Assembly: GCA_963971575.1 (NCBI GenBank)
Contig: OZ020611.1
Location: 59,987,381 to 60,051,380 of the forward strand
DNA: 64,000 nt
DNA from: Liopterus haemorrhoidalis
Taxonomy: Eukaryota; Arthropoda; Insecta; Coleoptera; Dytiscidae
Reading direction: 5' to 3'
Shown here: one piece after another, positions 43,648-55,840 of the stretch
How positions within the stretch are numbered: the stretch's first letter is position 1
Layout of the letters: each line of letters starts with the position of its first letter
The notes under the pieces: generated by a model
The model's input: the letters and a program-made list of their open reading frames with translations, nothing else
Database searches by the model: none
Told to the model about the DNA's origin: nothing
Made by a program: the position numbers and the translations under genes

Positions 43648-46150
43648 GTAAGAATCGGACCGATTATAATCTACACGGCATAACAAAAACAAAAACTGTT
43701 TATTACTCTCATTTTTTAAATTTAACAAGTTTAAAGAATTTGTGTTTGAATATTTAGGTCAATTAACAGAAAAGTCAGATTTTGTATCGATGAAGGCGTT
43801 GGTTACAAATCCCATCTTGTTTACTATATTATTTTATTTTTGAGGTTGTTTATTTAAATTTTTATGACAATTTTTACGAATTTTATAAAAACTTAAATTA
43901 ATATATAAATAGATAAATAATTTTTAATTGATATATAGTTCTAGATTTCCAAATTTATTCAAAGACATGTGATTTTTTCTCGGCTTCTTCTAACGATTTG
44001 TTTTGACTAACACTTTATTCTATATTTTGTAATTTGACAAACAAAAGAAGATCTTAACATCAGTATAAAAAAATCTTAAAATCTCTTTATGAACAGACAA
44101 GGTCATGAAAAGAAGATCGTTTTGCAGAATGATAACATCTTCTCTGTCTTAATTATTTACAAATCAATATTTTGAATTAATGGTAAATGCAACGCGGTAC
44201 TAAAACCAGTACTGGAAAAACATCTTATTTATAAGCGTTTTTCTTAACGAACGTTGGAGAACATCGTTGTTTAGTTTTCGACTCCATTATGAAATAAGAA
44301 TTTGCTGGATTTTGCAAACCATTTGTCAACCAAGGGTCTTTCAACCAAGTAGTGCATCTACCACTTTGACTAAATTTGCCAACGATCTACTCTGAAATAA
44401 TAAGTGCAGCTTGCACTTGTTGCGTGGCACGTATCATAAACATGTCTCATTCTCCCTTTTATTCTCTCTCTCTCTCTCTCTCTCTCTTTGTTTCTCTGTT
44501 AGCCATATCTCCCCCTCATCCATTCTTTTCAGCCCCCGACTTTTTTTGATGTACTGGCACCGAACGGAACTTCAATGAAGGCGAACAAATTTGTTATTTT
44601 TTTCTTGCCTACTGTTTATGCACAGCAAATTCGCTGTTAGTTTACGTTCCTTTCCTTTTTTATTTATTTCTAAAAGGTCAAGATGATGGACTTGTGTGAA
44701 GCTAAAACGCAGATGACAGTGCCCAAGAAGAGAGAGAAAGAGAAATATAATCAATAGCGGAATAGGGCATTAGGAGAGTTCCCGGTAGGTCGGACACAAT
44801 TTAGGCCCAGAATAAAAAATCAAAACATATTTTTAAAAAAATAGTAATAAAATATATGTAAAAAATATTAAAAAATAACCAATGGTTTTCGTAATAGTTA
44901 AAATAAAACTATATAATTAATAGATTCAAAGAAGTTCCCTTCATAAATATTTCTAAAATCCATTCCGCTAAGAAAGTAACGCACAAAACAACTCACAGAA
45001 CTAATTTTAAAACATGGCAATGGATAGTTACATTTCGAAAGCCTAATTATTCTGATATTAGTAAGTCAGCATCTTGCACGTGATTTATAATTATATTCTT
45101 TTAAAGTAGTTCTTTCAACTACTTTGCTAAGACTGGATAACAAATTAATTGGGGGGTAATTTTTAGGACTTGAAGAAATTTAACTCGGTTTAGTGTTAAC
45201 TAATTTTATAATTGAAACTATTGAGCTTTTTGGGAAGTATTATAAATGAGTATTTGTAATGTCATCATTCTCGGGTGCCTTTACATTTCTTTAAAGTTTT
45301 TTATTATTGACGATATTTCTTTAAAATTTTTCAACTCAACTGTTTGAAAGTTTATTTGCTTATTTCTTTTTATATAATTTATATTATTTAGTATTAACGG
45401 ATTGGTAAATTGAGAAACTTTATTTTTTTCTTATTAAGGCGGCGCACAACCCTATGGTTCTCAATAGTTTCTTATACAAAACTAATAATCGGAAATAAAA
45501 TTAATAATAATCTATATATCAAAATTTGCAGCGAATTTTTGTCTATTTAATAGGATTGTTTTAATTGTAGAAAAAACTGTTATGTAATTGTAAATAAGCA
45601 AATTGCATTATAGACGCCATCTTGTAAACTAATCGACGCATATTTGCGTACGATGCGGCAAATTGTAGCTAAAACTTCATTCTACAAATATGTTTGCAGC
45701 TATTTTGTTCTATTGTGAAAACTACTTATAGTTATTGTACTTGGTATTCTATTTCTGCCGCCATTTTGAAACTGACGCGGTTCTCAAAATAGGTGTTACG
45801 GGTAAAAATGATTAAATTTTCTTGAAGAATACGTGTACCAAGTGGCATTCTATTTTCATCAAGTATAATATTTTTCGACGAAGGTTCTGAACTATAAGTA
45901 ATCAAGTCGATAAAAATGTTGACGTATTATTTGAACATTTCTACACAAAACTGTATAAATATAAAAGTAAATCGGAACCCAGAAATTGATTTAAAAAATT
46001 ACAGAACAATATCGCGGATGTCTATTTTTAAGTTATTGATTGATAATATTTTTACAATAAATATTTCTACAATTAAAAATATCCTATTAGATAGATAAAA
46101 ATTCGGTGCAAAATTTGATGTATAGATTAATACTAAGTTTATTTCAGATT
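43648..46150. other. No recognisable gene
   Basis: AT-rich DNA with a (CT)n tract. A 60-codon frame near 45916-46098 is AT-driven and has no motif. Confidence 0.3.
44462..44488. repeat. (CT)n microsatellite
   Basis: About 13 CT units on the plus strand. Confidence 0.9.
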
Positions 46151-46165
46151 CTTAGTTTTGTATAA

Positions 46166-47623
46166 TATATATATATAATTCTTTATTTCCCCTAGGCCTT
46201 GCGGCGTATAGGGTTTTAACTATTACATTGAGAAAAATAATCATAATAATATAATAAAATAAAATAATATAATATAATTTTATGATTTTCTTTCTTCTTC
46301 TTCTTCTTCTACCTTCTACCTCCGGTGTTCATCTCTTTCTTCGTAATCTCTTTTCGGCTTCCGTCTCCGGTCTCCTTCCTTCTTGACTCCAGTTCTTCTT
46401 CCCCTCTTTCTTCGCTTCTCTTCCCTCTTTTCTTTCCTCCTCCATTGCCTCTTTCTTCCTTCCTGTACTCAGTTCTGTCTTACCTCTCCGCATTCCTTCC
46501 TTCTTTCCTCGAGTACTCTCGCCCACCTTTCTCCCTTTCCTTCTTCACTCAACAGCTCCTTTATCTCTCCCTCCCATTTTGTCATCTTTCCACATCTTTT
46601 TGTAAGATGTTCCAAGGATTCTTCCTCCTCTCTACACATTCTGCATACCCTATCCTCCGGTTTTGCCCAATACCTACTACTCCGTTCTTCATTTCCGCAT
46701 CTTAATCTGGCAATCCTTCTAACTCTGCCCCCTGCCTTTCCTCTCCTCCCTTTCAAATATTTAGGTATTCCTACCGTCCTTATCTCCCTATACCTTTTCA
46801 TATTCCTTGAATTGTCTATTCTTACTGTTCTTTCCTGCTCCTGTACCTCCTTGTCTCTCCTTCTCAATTCTTCTACTATGTTTCTTCCTTCATTTCTCTT
46901 TCGCTCAGCTTCCCTTATGTCCATCCCACATCTCCAATAGTACTCTTTCCTTGTTTCTCCCCATTCCGACAGTTTACCTTTTTGTTCTTCCTTCATTCTT
47001 TCTTCCCAGCATTCTCTTATTATCTTCCTTCTTTCGTCTCTCCTGATTTTCTCCTCATACTTCGCCGCCCTCGCCCCGGCTCCTACTCTCAGCTTTTCCC
47101 TCTTCATTTCCTCTCTCACTATATATCCTGGTGTCGTTCTGTCTAATCCCATAATCCATCTCATGTATCCCTCTTGTACCCTTTCTACTATCTCCCATTC
47201 TTTCCATCCCCAGATCTCTACTCCGTACATGAGGATACTCTTCACAATCCCGTCAAACAATTTCATTCTCCACCTGATATCGTCGTCAAACCTCCTCTCT
47301 CCTATGCTCCATAGCTTCCCCATAACCATTCTTGCTTTCTTCACCCTTTCTCTAACATGCTGCTCTGCTCTGTTGTTCCTCGTTAGAACATATCCGAGGT
47401 ACTTCATACTCTTTACCTCTTCAATTTCTGTCCCTGACCATTCCCATCTTATCTTCTTTCTCTTTCCTCCCCCCTTTCCAAACACCATCACCTTCGTTTT
47501 ATCTCTGTTTACCTCCAGTTTTTTTCTTCTAAAGTACTTGTCCGCTCTGACCATCATCCTCTTTAGTCCCTGCTCATTCTCTGCCATCAGAGTCAGGTCA
47601 TCTGCGTATCCCATTGTCCAATA
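46166..47623 (-). mobile_element. 5'-truncated non-LTR retrotransposon with perfect 15-bp TSD
   Basis: CTTAGTTTTGTATAA is duplicated exactly at 46151-46165 and 47624-47638. Between them, on the minus strand: an open ORF2 part, a (GAA)n stretch at its 3' side, a 250-bp UTR with AATAAAG, and an (AT)n end. Much richer in GC than its surroundings. Exact TSD and uninterrupted frame indicate a recent insertion. Confidence 0.92.
46469..47614 (-). pseudogene. ORF2 fragment from the YADD box to the C-terminal zinc knuckle
   Basis: 381 codons without a stop. It begins exactly in the catalytic motif (GYADDLTLMAENEQGL), so the first catalytic Asp and the endonuclease are lost. Next come the thumb (NRDKTKVMVFGKGGG, KSMKYLGYVLTRNNRAEQHV) and IVKSILMYGVEIWGWKEWEI. 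A very basic, charged region follows, then the Cys motif CRMCREEEESLEHLTKRC (C-x2-C...H...C). The apparent start Met is made at the truncation point. It cannot be active alone, but as a recent copy it suggests full-length relatives elsewhere in the genome. Confidence 0.85.
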
Positions 47624-48646
47624 CTTAGTTTTGTATAAGAAAATGGTAACCTCTGGGGGTTATACGCAGCCTTAATGAAGTTAAAAAAGTACGTACGTAC
47701 GCAACGTACGTACTTTTTTTCTAAATAATGCCGGTCTACAAAAGTTTTCCCAGGCAGGTTTAATTTTCTATTGATAAATAAGAATTTTCTTAATTTTTTC
47801 TTCGAATTTATATTGATATCTCTTAAGTTTTACTAAGATATTTTAGAGTTAAATTTTAATAGGTAAGTAATACTTTTTATATCCACCTCTTTGGAACGTA
47901 AAAATTTTTACTGTCCAAATTTTTTTTATAGATGTATTAAAAAAATAATAATATGCCCAGTAAAATTCTAAAATAATTCTTTAGAATTTTATTTCTGAAG
48001 AGACCTATAAAATACTTTTTTATATTTTAAGGTGAAGATTTACTCAAAAATAATCCTTTTCAAAATGGAATATGTTTTTTTATGAAATTTTTATGAAACT
48101 TAAAAATTAAGTTGTTCAAGTTGCAATAAAAACCAAAATGTCTCTAGTTTTTTTCATTTTTTTTTTTTGTAAATGGTTGTTTCATTAATATAAATATTTT
48201 TCCTAGCCCCGTGTTTTATTGTTTTGGAAAACATTGCCCATTTGTGAAATATAATTTACTATTTATAAATAAACTTCCTAAGAGTTTCTAATGATGCGAT
48301 TTCTGACTTATATGACCAACGTCGTTTGAGTGGCACTATTGAGTCAAGGGTGACAAACCTCTTTGTGAGCCAAATAATATCAACCTTATTTATACAGTAA
48401 AAATATGCCAATCTTCTACATAAGCAATTATCAAAGCAATCCACACCTTGCCCATTTTGCGTTCCGAACTAGATCTGTAAATTTAAGAACGAACCATTTC
48501 TTCAAGTTACCAAGATTAGTTATGCTTGTTCGTTAACGAATTCCTCGCTTTATATAATATTCTGTGGGATACACTGCTGTTACTCGTTCCTCATCACATA
48601 ACCTAATTATTTAATCGATTAACTTATCGTTGGTAACTATATGCGG

Positions 48647-48959
48647 TAAAGTTCTTAGGAGTTACAATAGGCGCAAACCTCAGCTGGGAGAAACATGTAG
48701 AGGCAACATCTACAAGTTTATGCAAGGCAATTTTTTGCATTAGAAACCTAAAACTGAAAGTCTCTCAAGATGTTCTTATAAGTGCGTATTACTCATTATT
48801 CCAGTCACACGTTATGTACGCATTAATGATCGACGCCATTCATCACATGCGATCAGAATTTTTGAATTGCAGCGTCGTGTTGTTAGGATTATCAGTGGTT
48901 TAGCCTACAGAGTGGATTGCAAAAATGCTTTCATTGCTTTGGGTATTCTGACTTTTCCC

Positions 48960-49049
<90 letters not shown>

Positions 49050-49330
49050 TATATATTATTGTTTGACTCACGTGCATTTTAATTCAAAGGACACCCATCT
49101 TCAAAAGGATGTTCATAATTATAACACAAAGGGCAAAGAATTAATATGACCAAATTATATAAGACTATCCACAACAAGGTATTCATTAAACTATTTTGCT
49201 ATTAAATTTTATTATGTACTACTAAGTGAGATTAAAAGGTTATCAAATAAGATAAAAGAATATTTGAAGAACAATGCATATTTTAGTTTTGATGAATATC
49301 TATTGACTGCGCACTCGGGGTAATATCATT
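48647..49330 (+). pseudogene. Non-LTR ORF2 tail interrupted by a (TA)n tract
   Basis: Reads VKFLGVTIGANLSWEKHVEA, TSLCKAIFCIRNLKLKVSQD, SAYYSLFQSHVMYALM, a frame change, [39 protein letters not shown], then the microsatellite, and after it DTHLQKDVHNYNTKGKELI, YSLNYFAIKFYYVLLSEIK. This is the same order as in the 57.6 kb element (IFRTQKNAIRILGGVAR..., ELGILSFPCIYI..., LHNYNTRAKSDF...). The TA tract sits at the ILTFPCLYI codons and probably grew from ATATAT there. Confidence 0.7.
48965..49047. repeat. (TA)n microsatellite within the RT remnant
   Basis: More than 80 bp of alternating TA, translating as a poly(Tyr-Ile) run inside an otherwise recognisable frame. Confidence 0.9.
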
Positions 49331-50234
49331 TATCGATGATTCGGAAGATAGCGAAATGCAATTATATTACACGCACTTTCGCAATTCTAGAGAGTTAATA
49401 ATTAAGAAACAACAAACTTTATATATTTTTCAAACCAGTGTCACCAAAACCAGGAAGTTCAAAAACAAACATTGACGACTTTCCTCAACGAGCGTATAAT
49501 GACATATCATCTGAAGACGAATAAAGTGCAATTTTAAAGTGTAATTAGAATGTAAACTTTCGTTTATAATACATATATTTCTATTTGATAGTTAATAAAT
49601 AGCTTATTCAGAAAATTTATTTTTATATAACGGACATTCGGCTATATCGGACACCCCCTCGCCCGCATTGGTCCGTTATACCGAGGTTCCACAGTATTTT
49701 GTTTTATTTCTTTTTTATGTATTCTACATCTTTATTTAATGTATTTATAAAGTAATCTTCCATGTATACTTATGACAACTGTAAAGTATTGTAATTTATT
49801 GTTAACATGTATAAATATTATTATTATTATTGTTATAATTCGTTGAGGCCTTTTACCACATTTAGTGTCGCACTATGTGTGCGTTTGAATTTTACAAATA
49901 TATATTTTTTCCTGCCACGTGCAACCACAGGGCAGTCATAGTTTTTTCCATGTATTCCTCTCTTGTGTTCTACTTCTTAATTTGTTCCAGCAGGTTTCTT
50001 TTTTCTCAGTCACTTTTCTAATATCGTCAATCAATTATTTTCTAGCTTTTCCTCGGCATCCTCTTTTAATATATGTGACTCTTACAATATATTTGCTATT
50101 TCAATTTATAATGTTCCGTAATATGTTTATTTTAATTCTATTTCGTTTTCAAATCACTTGCGCCAAATAAATTTTCTAGCATGATCTGACCTAGCCAATA
50201 ATTTGATTTTCCTTTTTAAGATACAAAGAAATAA

Positions 50235-50265
<31 letters not shown>

Positions 50266-50639
50266 GATTGCTAAAATATATGTGTCGTTTCAAGAGATCT
50301 AAAGTTCTTTCAACATATCGACAAAATTTTTACTCACGAATTTTGTGATTAAATAGTAGAAAATATTATAAATGTGTATTTGTAAATTCCTTGAAAGTTG
50401 ATAAAAACATTTTATTGACATGTCAGCATATTCATTGCTACAATTTTTTTTTTTTTTTATGAGAGGTATCTGGATTTTAATTCAGTTCTGCAACTCTTTA
50501 TAACATGTATATGTCAAACCATTTGGACTGGATCAGCTACTTGTTGATTGTGCAATTTGGTTCAGTTACAAAAAATATGGACGATTTAAGTTCAAAAATT
50601 GCCTCGATCCTTTAAAAAACAAATAAAGAATTATTTTTG
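49331..50639. other. No recognisable gene
   Basis: AT-rich, with a (TA)n run at 50229-50265 and a T-run near 50443; nothing coding supported. Confidence 0.3.
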
Positions 50640-51060
50640 TTGTTTAGTATAAAATCTATCCCTTTTTGGACCTTGGCCCCCCTTAAGAATTCTTCTCCAG
50701 GCGACCCTGTCTCGCGCAGATGTTTTCCTATTCTGGATATTGAGTGTAGTTAGGTCTTATTCGACCACATCTATCCATCTGGTCTTTGATCTGCCTCTTC
50801 TTTGTTTCCGAATCATTTTACCTTCTGTAACCGCCCTGAGAATCCTTTGTTGGTTCATTCGTTGTATATGTCCCGCCCAATGAAACCTATTAGCTTTGAA
50901 ATAGGCGGTAAGTGGAGAATCATTATATGTTTCGTATAATTCGCAGTTATATCTGTTTCACCATATATCTCCTTCTTTTTGCCACCTAGGATTTCAGATA
51001 GAATTTTTCTTTCGAAGGTATTCAGTTTCTGATCCGTAGATAACAACTACTATATTAGGG
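50640..51060 (-). pseudogene. Non-LTR ORF2 C-terminal remnant
   Basis: Minus strand: DQKLNTFERKILSEILG, then IYGETDITANYTKHI, and further down QIKDQMDRCG and GRLEKNS separated by frame changes. The order LNxFERKxLRxIxG ... RWxDxVxxDL ... GxPGGxE is that of ORF2 tails such as the one at 18990-19400, which it resembles. Decayed, without ends. Confidence 0.6.
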
Positions 51061-51267
51061 TATTATATATATTGAATTTTATCTTTCTCATTTACATCAT
51101 GGATTTTAATAATAATAATATCAAGTTTTATTTTACTAAACTATACTATATACATCATTACTTGCAGACTAGAGTTCCTATATCTACACCTCTATAATCA
51201 TAATTATTGACATAATATTGCTTATTGTTAAGTCATCATATTGTTGAGGAAAAATTTTCAAAAAAAA

Positions 51268-52024
51268 CGAAGTGTTCCTTTCATATTTCGGGATTTGAGA
51301 TCAAAAACAATTATTTATCAACAAAAGTGGCTTTATTGTTTTTCAAAATATTCTCCATGAAGATCAATAATACACTTTTGCATGCGTTTGAACCAATTTT
51401 CGAAGCACTTTTTTTACCAATGTTCCAATTGCTCCAACCGGAGCAGAAAATTCCCCATTTTCCACTCCGATTGTCAAATTACGGGGAATCCAACGCGAAC
51501 AAATCTTTTTGAAGGCCAAATGTACATGCAATAATGAATGTATGTTGGTCCCACTAATGCCCAAGGATACCTCAATCTCACGATAAGTAACATGACGATC
51601 TTGCAGTATCAATTCACGCACAGCATCAATGTTTTCCGTAACAATAACCTATTTTGGACGAACTTCACGAAATTCGTTTTTAAGCGAACTACGGCCACGA
51701 CTGAAGTCAGCAAACCATCGTAAAACAGTAGTCCTTGAAGGTGCTTCATCGCCTAAAGTCGAATTAAGTTCATCGATGTACTGTTATTGGGTTAATCCGC
51801 GTCGAAAGTTGGAAAATATAAACGCTCGAAAATGTTCACGATTTACTTCCATTTTTAGCCGAGATGAATTTTTTCAAGATACTGTAAACAACACAAATAG
51901 CGCTCGTACGTTAAAACGTTCTAATTACGTATACCGTCAAAATGTCAAACTTTACGATAGAAGCGTCAGTTGCCAGATGGCAGCACAGTTTAGTGCAATC
52001 CCGAAATATAAGAGGTAACCCCCG
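51268..52024 (-). mobile_element. Internally deleted mariner element, 757 bp
   Basis: Both ends share CATATTTCGGGATT/TATATTTCGGGATT within about 28 bp of weaker inverted similarity, and TA follows the right end (52025-52026); the left flank reads AA. The transposase inside keeps only its two extremities. A full mariner is about 1.3 kb, so roughly 0.5 kb is missing from the centre. Confidence 0.7.
51325..51852 (-). pseudogene. Mariner transposase, DNA-binding head fused to tail
   Basis: From the ATG at 51852: MEVNREHFRAFIFSNFRRGL, stop, YIDELNSTLGDEAPSRTTVL, RWFADFSRGRSSLKNEFREV, stop, NIDAVRELILQDRHVTYREI, EVSLGISGTNIHSLL, CSRWIPRNLTI: the paired helix-turn-helix head of the SETMAR/Hsmar1-type mariners. 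It then jumps to the final helix KKCFENWFKRMQKCIID, LHGEYFEKQ. The D,D34D catalytic core is absent. Two stops lie in the head. Confidence 0.85.
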
Positions 52025-52267
52025 TACCTCTCTTGGATTTAAAATAAATAAACATGATGAATAGACTTCTAACATACATATATTTATCTCTCTGTAACGC
52101 TACTACTTCAGACGAGGCTTGGTCCAGTATTTGTTTCTAATCTACACCTCGCTTTGCCTTTGGATTTATCGTTCTTTAAGTTCTTTTTCGATATCGTCAA
52201 TGAAATGTCTTATCTCCCTAGACATCTTAACCTTACTAAATATAGGTCGAATATAATTTTTGTATAA

Positions 52268-53489
52268 TAGGGTAAAGGTGGGATAGATACCCCAGTTATA
52301 GAAAAACAATCGTGTTGCATTAATCTTAATTATTAAACTTTATCTGTTACTTTGCTATAATTCTTAGATAATCTTACTACACAATAACATAAGATTAAAA
52401 CACTTATAACTATTCTAAATATATAAAATTAATGATTTAAAATAGTACTGTAATTGGCCATATATCCCATATCGATGGGATTTTTGCCCCATATGGTGGT
52501 ATTTATGCCTCACTAAAATAATACATTTGATTTTGACCAACAATTTTAATATTTTTTTTAAATAACAATTAAATATTACAATTTAATCAAAATTACAATT
52601 TATTATTATTTTTTTTTACCGACTTTCAACATGATGTCTCTTGGTGTGTGTGTCTGTCGGTCCATGGAGATGTGTAGAGCAATTTTGGACAAACGGATTT
52701 TTATGAAACTTCATATTTAAATTTTTGACATCAATGGCACCAGTTGTTCAACTTTTGGTACAAATCGGTCAACTATAAATGTAAGTTTACTCGTGTCGGT
52801 TTTAAGATTTTTGCGAATATTTCACAACAGAGAAAATTTTCTAAACCATCTATTCTACAAAAATTACTATACAAGTAATAATTAACAACTTTTATTTGAA
52901 ACATTTTTGATAGGACTTAATAAATTTTTAAAACTTTTCATATTTTTGCGATATTTTTTCCAAGTATCTATTTTGGCATATATGTTGTTGCGTGTCCTTG
53001 GGAAAATGTTAGTATAAGATTATATATATATATTTATATATATTTTATTGTAAGATTATATATACAATGCCCGAGCCATATATCCCACATTTATTGCGGC
53101 CTTATATCCTTGTTCTATGAGATAGATGCCCCATCTGTTTATTTCGAATGTATACAATATTGAGCATTATTTTCTACTCTATAATGTGAGGTTAAGTGTC
53201 TTCTGATACCTAGTAATGAAACTAATTTTGTTAAAGTTATAGTTACGTCATAAAACCTTAAGACAAAATGTCGTAATTATTGAAATGCAACCAGTCATAT
53301 GAGCACCTACCTTTACAATTTAATTTTTCATAAACTATTAACATCGATGATAATTTAACACATTTATTTCAGAAAACTGTGTATCTCGTACAAACTGTCA
53401 GTACTGAAATGATACAAACACACACCATTATGGATATATGCGAAGTGGGGCGTTTATCCCACTGGGGCATCTATACCAACTTTACTATA
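52268..53489. mobile_element. 1.2-kb TIR element with repeated GCCCCA/TATCCCA words
   Basis: GGGTAAAGGTGGGATAGATA followed by CCCCA at 52269-52293, and from the right AGTAAAGTTGGTATAGATG followed by CCCCA, with TA at both borders. Words such as ATATATCCCA and TGCCCCAT recur inside (52460, 52490, 53085, 53125). No coding capacity was found. TA borders suggest the mariner-like group, but the superfamily is open. Confidence 0.6.
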
Positions 53490-54867
53490 GATGTTCTTCA
53501 TACTCTCTACTTGAGATAACCAATCCATCTAGGTTTGTTGATTTTGACAGATTTGCTGGTCTAGTATTGGTCAAACAAATCACACAGTTCGAAATATATG
53601 GCCTCCGTCATAATTCCCTACTCAATCTTCAAAATTTTCAATTATTTCATTTGCAACCAAATTTAATTTTACACTTATTTACTGTCAATCACATTCAGCC
53701 ACTCTAAGTTTCGTCCGTATCCTTATACGTAATAGTCTATATCGTCTTTAATTTCCTGACCAGGTCAAGGTCACGAAAATTTGCTCCGTGAACATCAAAC
53801 GAACCGACAACAAATGAAACCACTGTATATGCTGTGGTAATATTACAATACTTTTACCACGTGAAATTAAGATTTACGCATACATAATATATTGTAGGAA
53901 AACTGAGTTGCACAGCATGAATAAAATCCCAAGAATGTCTTTGTTTATGTTAGTATGTTATAGTTGAAATTCCGTAAGATGCTTTTAAGGTCCATTTCAC
54001 AAGAAAAGGAAGCATAAAAACGATCCATGTAAATGAATAGGATACCGCCCACTTGGTTAAGTAAAGTTCATTTCATCTCGATCAGCGTGGGAGCTTCACT
54101 CCAATCTAATAAAAAAAAAGAGGAGCACGTTTAACTTACAATTTAATATGCGAATTTTCCTCGAAATTACTCACATTTTGCTGAGGGCAGACTAATTTGA
54201 TCGTTAAGTTATTAACAGGACCCAGACGCTCTTAAGTGATTAGCGATTTCATTGAGAATTTCATAGTCAAAGTAAAAACATATTTGTAAATTTTCGTTTT
54301 TGTGTCAATAAAAGTGTATTAATGATTTAGAACAATTAATTTCTTATAAATATTAACAAAAAGTAAGAAAATATGACATTATAAGTGATACATAATATTT
54401 ACATCATCATAAAAATTACGAAAATATTAACATCACTTTCAAGTACATACGAAAGTTTATTTTTTGTAAATAGAACACACGGTCAGTTACTTGATATTAT
54501 CATAATATCTAGTACAGGGTACTTGATATTATATGCCATATATTAAAAGCAGAGAAATTTAATCATGTTAAACTTGTAGATCCATCCGTTATTGAAAACT
54601 TGTACTACTGAACTGTCAAGAAAAAAATAATTAAGTTGTACAGATATAATTTAAATTTTATAATACTTCTCGTGGTACTTTTTAGTATTGTAATGTAAAA
54701 CCAAAAAATCTGAAATCAAAAATTTTATTACAAAATGAATATATAGGTTATTCCAAAAGTTTAGGCGGAACGAAATGTAAGTTTTATCTTTAAATTTTCA
54801 TGAGTACACTTTTTAACTATTCAGGGGGCCTTTGCTAAACGAAATAATAAAAAGCTTCATTTAAACA
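53490..54867. other. No recognisable gene
   Basis: AT-rich. A phrase GGTTATTCCAAAAGTTTAGG at 54747-54766 resembles a mariner end, but no partner was found. Confidence 0.3.
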
Positions 54868-55840
54868 GACTGGCGGCTCGTGACAATATTGAGGGGTAGG
54901 GTCAAACTAGGCCACCCGCTATTTTACTAAGTTTTGAATCAGCTCAGCTTGCAGTAATTTATTTCCTCGTTTATTACCAATTAAAAAAACACGGACAAAA
55001 ATTTTTTAATATAGATAAATTGAGAAGTCATTTATAAATGAAACTATTTATCGCGGGTACTTATTTACCTAAATATGGATACTTAAATTAAATGGAAGTG
55101 ACTTACCAAAATCTCAGATGTGCACTAAATCCGTAATACCGTTCTTCGTCCATGTTAATTCTCCCCTGAATAAAACACAAGGAAAACAAAAACAGCTTGC
55201 TTTTCGGTGCATCCGCAAATCCACTTGTTCTTTTGGTAAATGTTTCTATTAAATTTTCTTGTCCGTGTTTTAGAAGCAGAGGCAGAAACATTCTGAGTTT
55301 TTGAAATATCCAAATCCGGTAACGGTTTTCCCAGTTCTTCTATTTTGAGTTTTTCCTCAAAGGAATACGAAGAAAATGTTTTTTTCAAAAGTTTACTGAT
55401 ACTGTTCATTTCTAATAGTAAGAAAAACAACACACACATACGACACGACACAGTAAAGAAACACACTATAATACACGACGCTCACTATATGCAAGTTTAA
55501 CTCAAACTAACGGGCCATTATACGCATACAGCTGGCTCGGCTTCAATGTTATTCTAGCGCATGGTCTGACTATCTTTTCATCCCGGCGCCCCTCCGTGGA
55601 GGCCAGCAAGCTGTCTGAAAACGGAGCTAGTTTCGATTTGGCTCGTCTGCCTAAATAAATACAAAGCGTGCTTCGTCGCATCGATAGCACCGTTTCTACT
55701 TAAACGCGATATGATTATTTGTATTTATCAATATTTTTAAAGAAAATAAAAACTTTTGAATAATATATTTGTGATGGTGTTGCCATAATTTTACATGGTA
55801 GGGTCTTGGCTTCTTGGCTCTTCATGAGGAGCCGTCACTG
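54868..55840 (-). mobile_element. hAT-like deletion derivative, 973 bp
   Basis: Ends GACTGGCGGCTCGTGA and, from the right, CAGTGACGGCTCCTCATGA agree over TGRCGGCTC. The 8-bp flanks TTTAAACA (54860-54867) and TTGAAACA (55841-55848) differ at one base, the hAT TSD length. A zinc-finger fragment of a hAT-type transposase lies inside on the minus strand, and GC-richer subterminal DNA at 55500-55690 would be its upstream region. Confidence 0.6.
55100..55411 (-). pseudogene. hAT transposase N-terminus with TTF-type zinc finger
   Basis: From the ATG at 55409: MNSISKLLKKTFSSYSFEEK, LKIEELGKPLPDLDIS, NRNIYQKNKWICGCTEKQAV, then FYSGEN and a stop; one base shift later WTKNGITDLVHI continues. hAT proteins of the ZMYM1-like type begin ...FxxxxYxEKxxIxxLGRPxPDL... 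and then W...KxWLxGCxxKxALFCFPCLLF...WxxxGxxDLxHL. In this copy FCFPCL has become FVFLVF, so zinc-binding Cys residues are lost. A GTAAGT follows at about 55106, which could be a donor site. Dimerisation and catalytic parts are absent. Confidence 0.6.

Noticed and set aside
46325..47675. Plus-strand frames at 46.3-47.7 kb
   Set aside because: They are the complement of the real minus-strand ORF2; their Ser/Leu/Phe-rich content follows from its Glu/Arg/Lys-rich codons.
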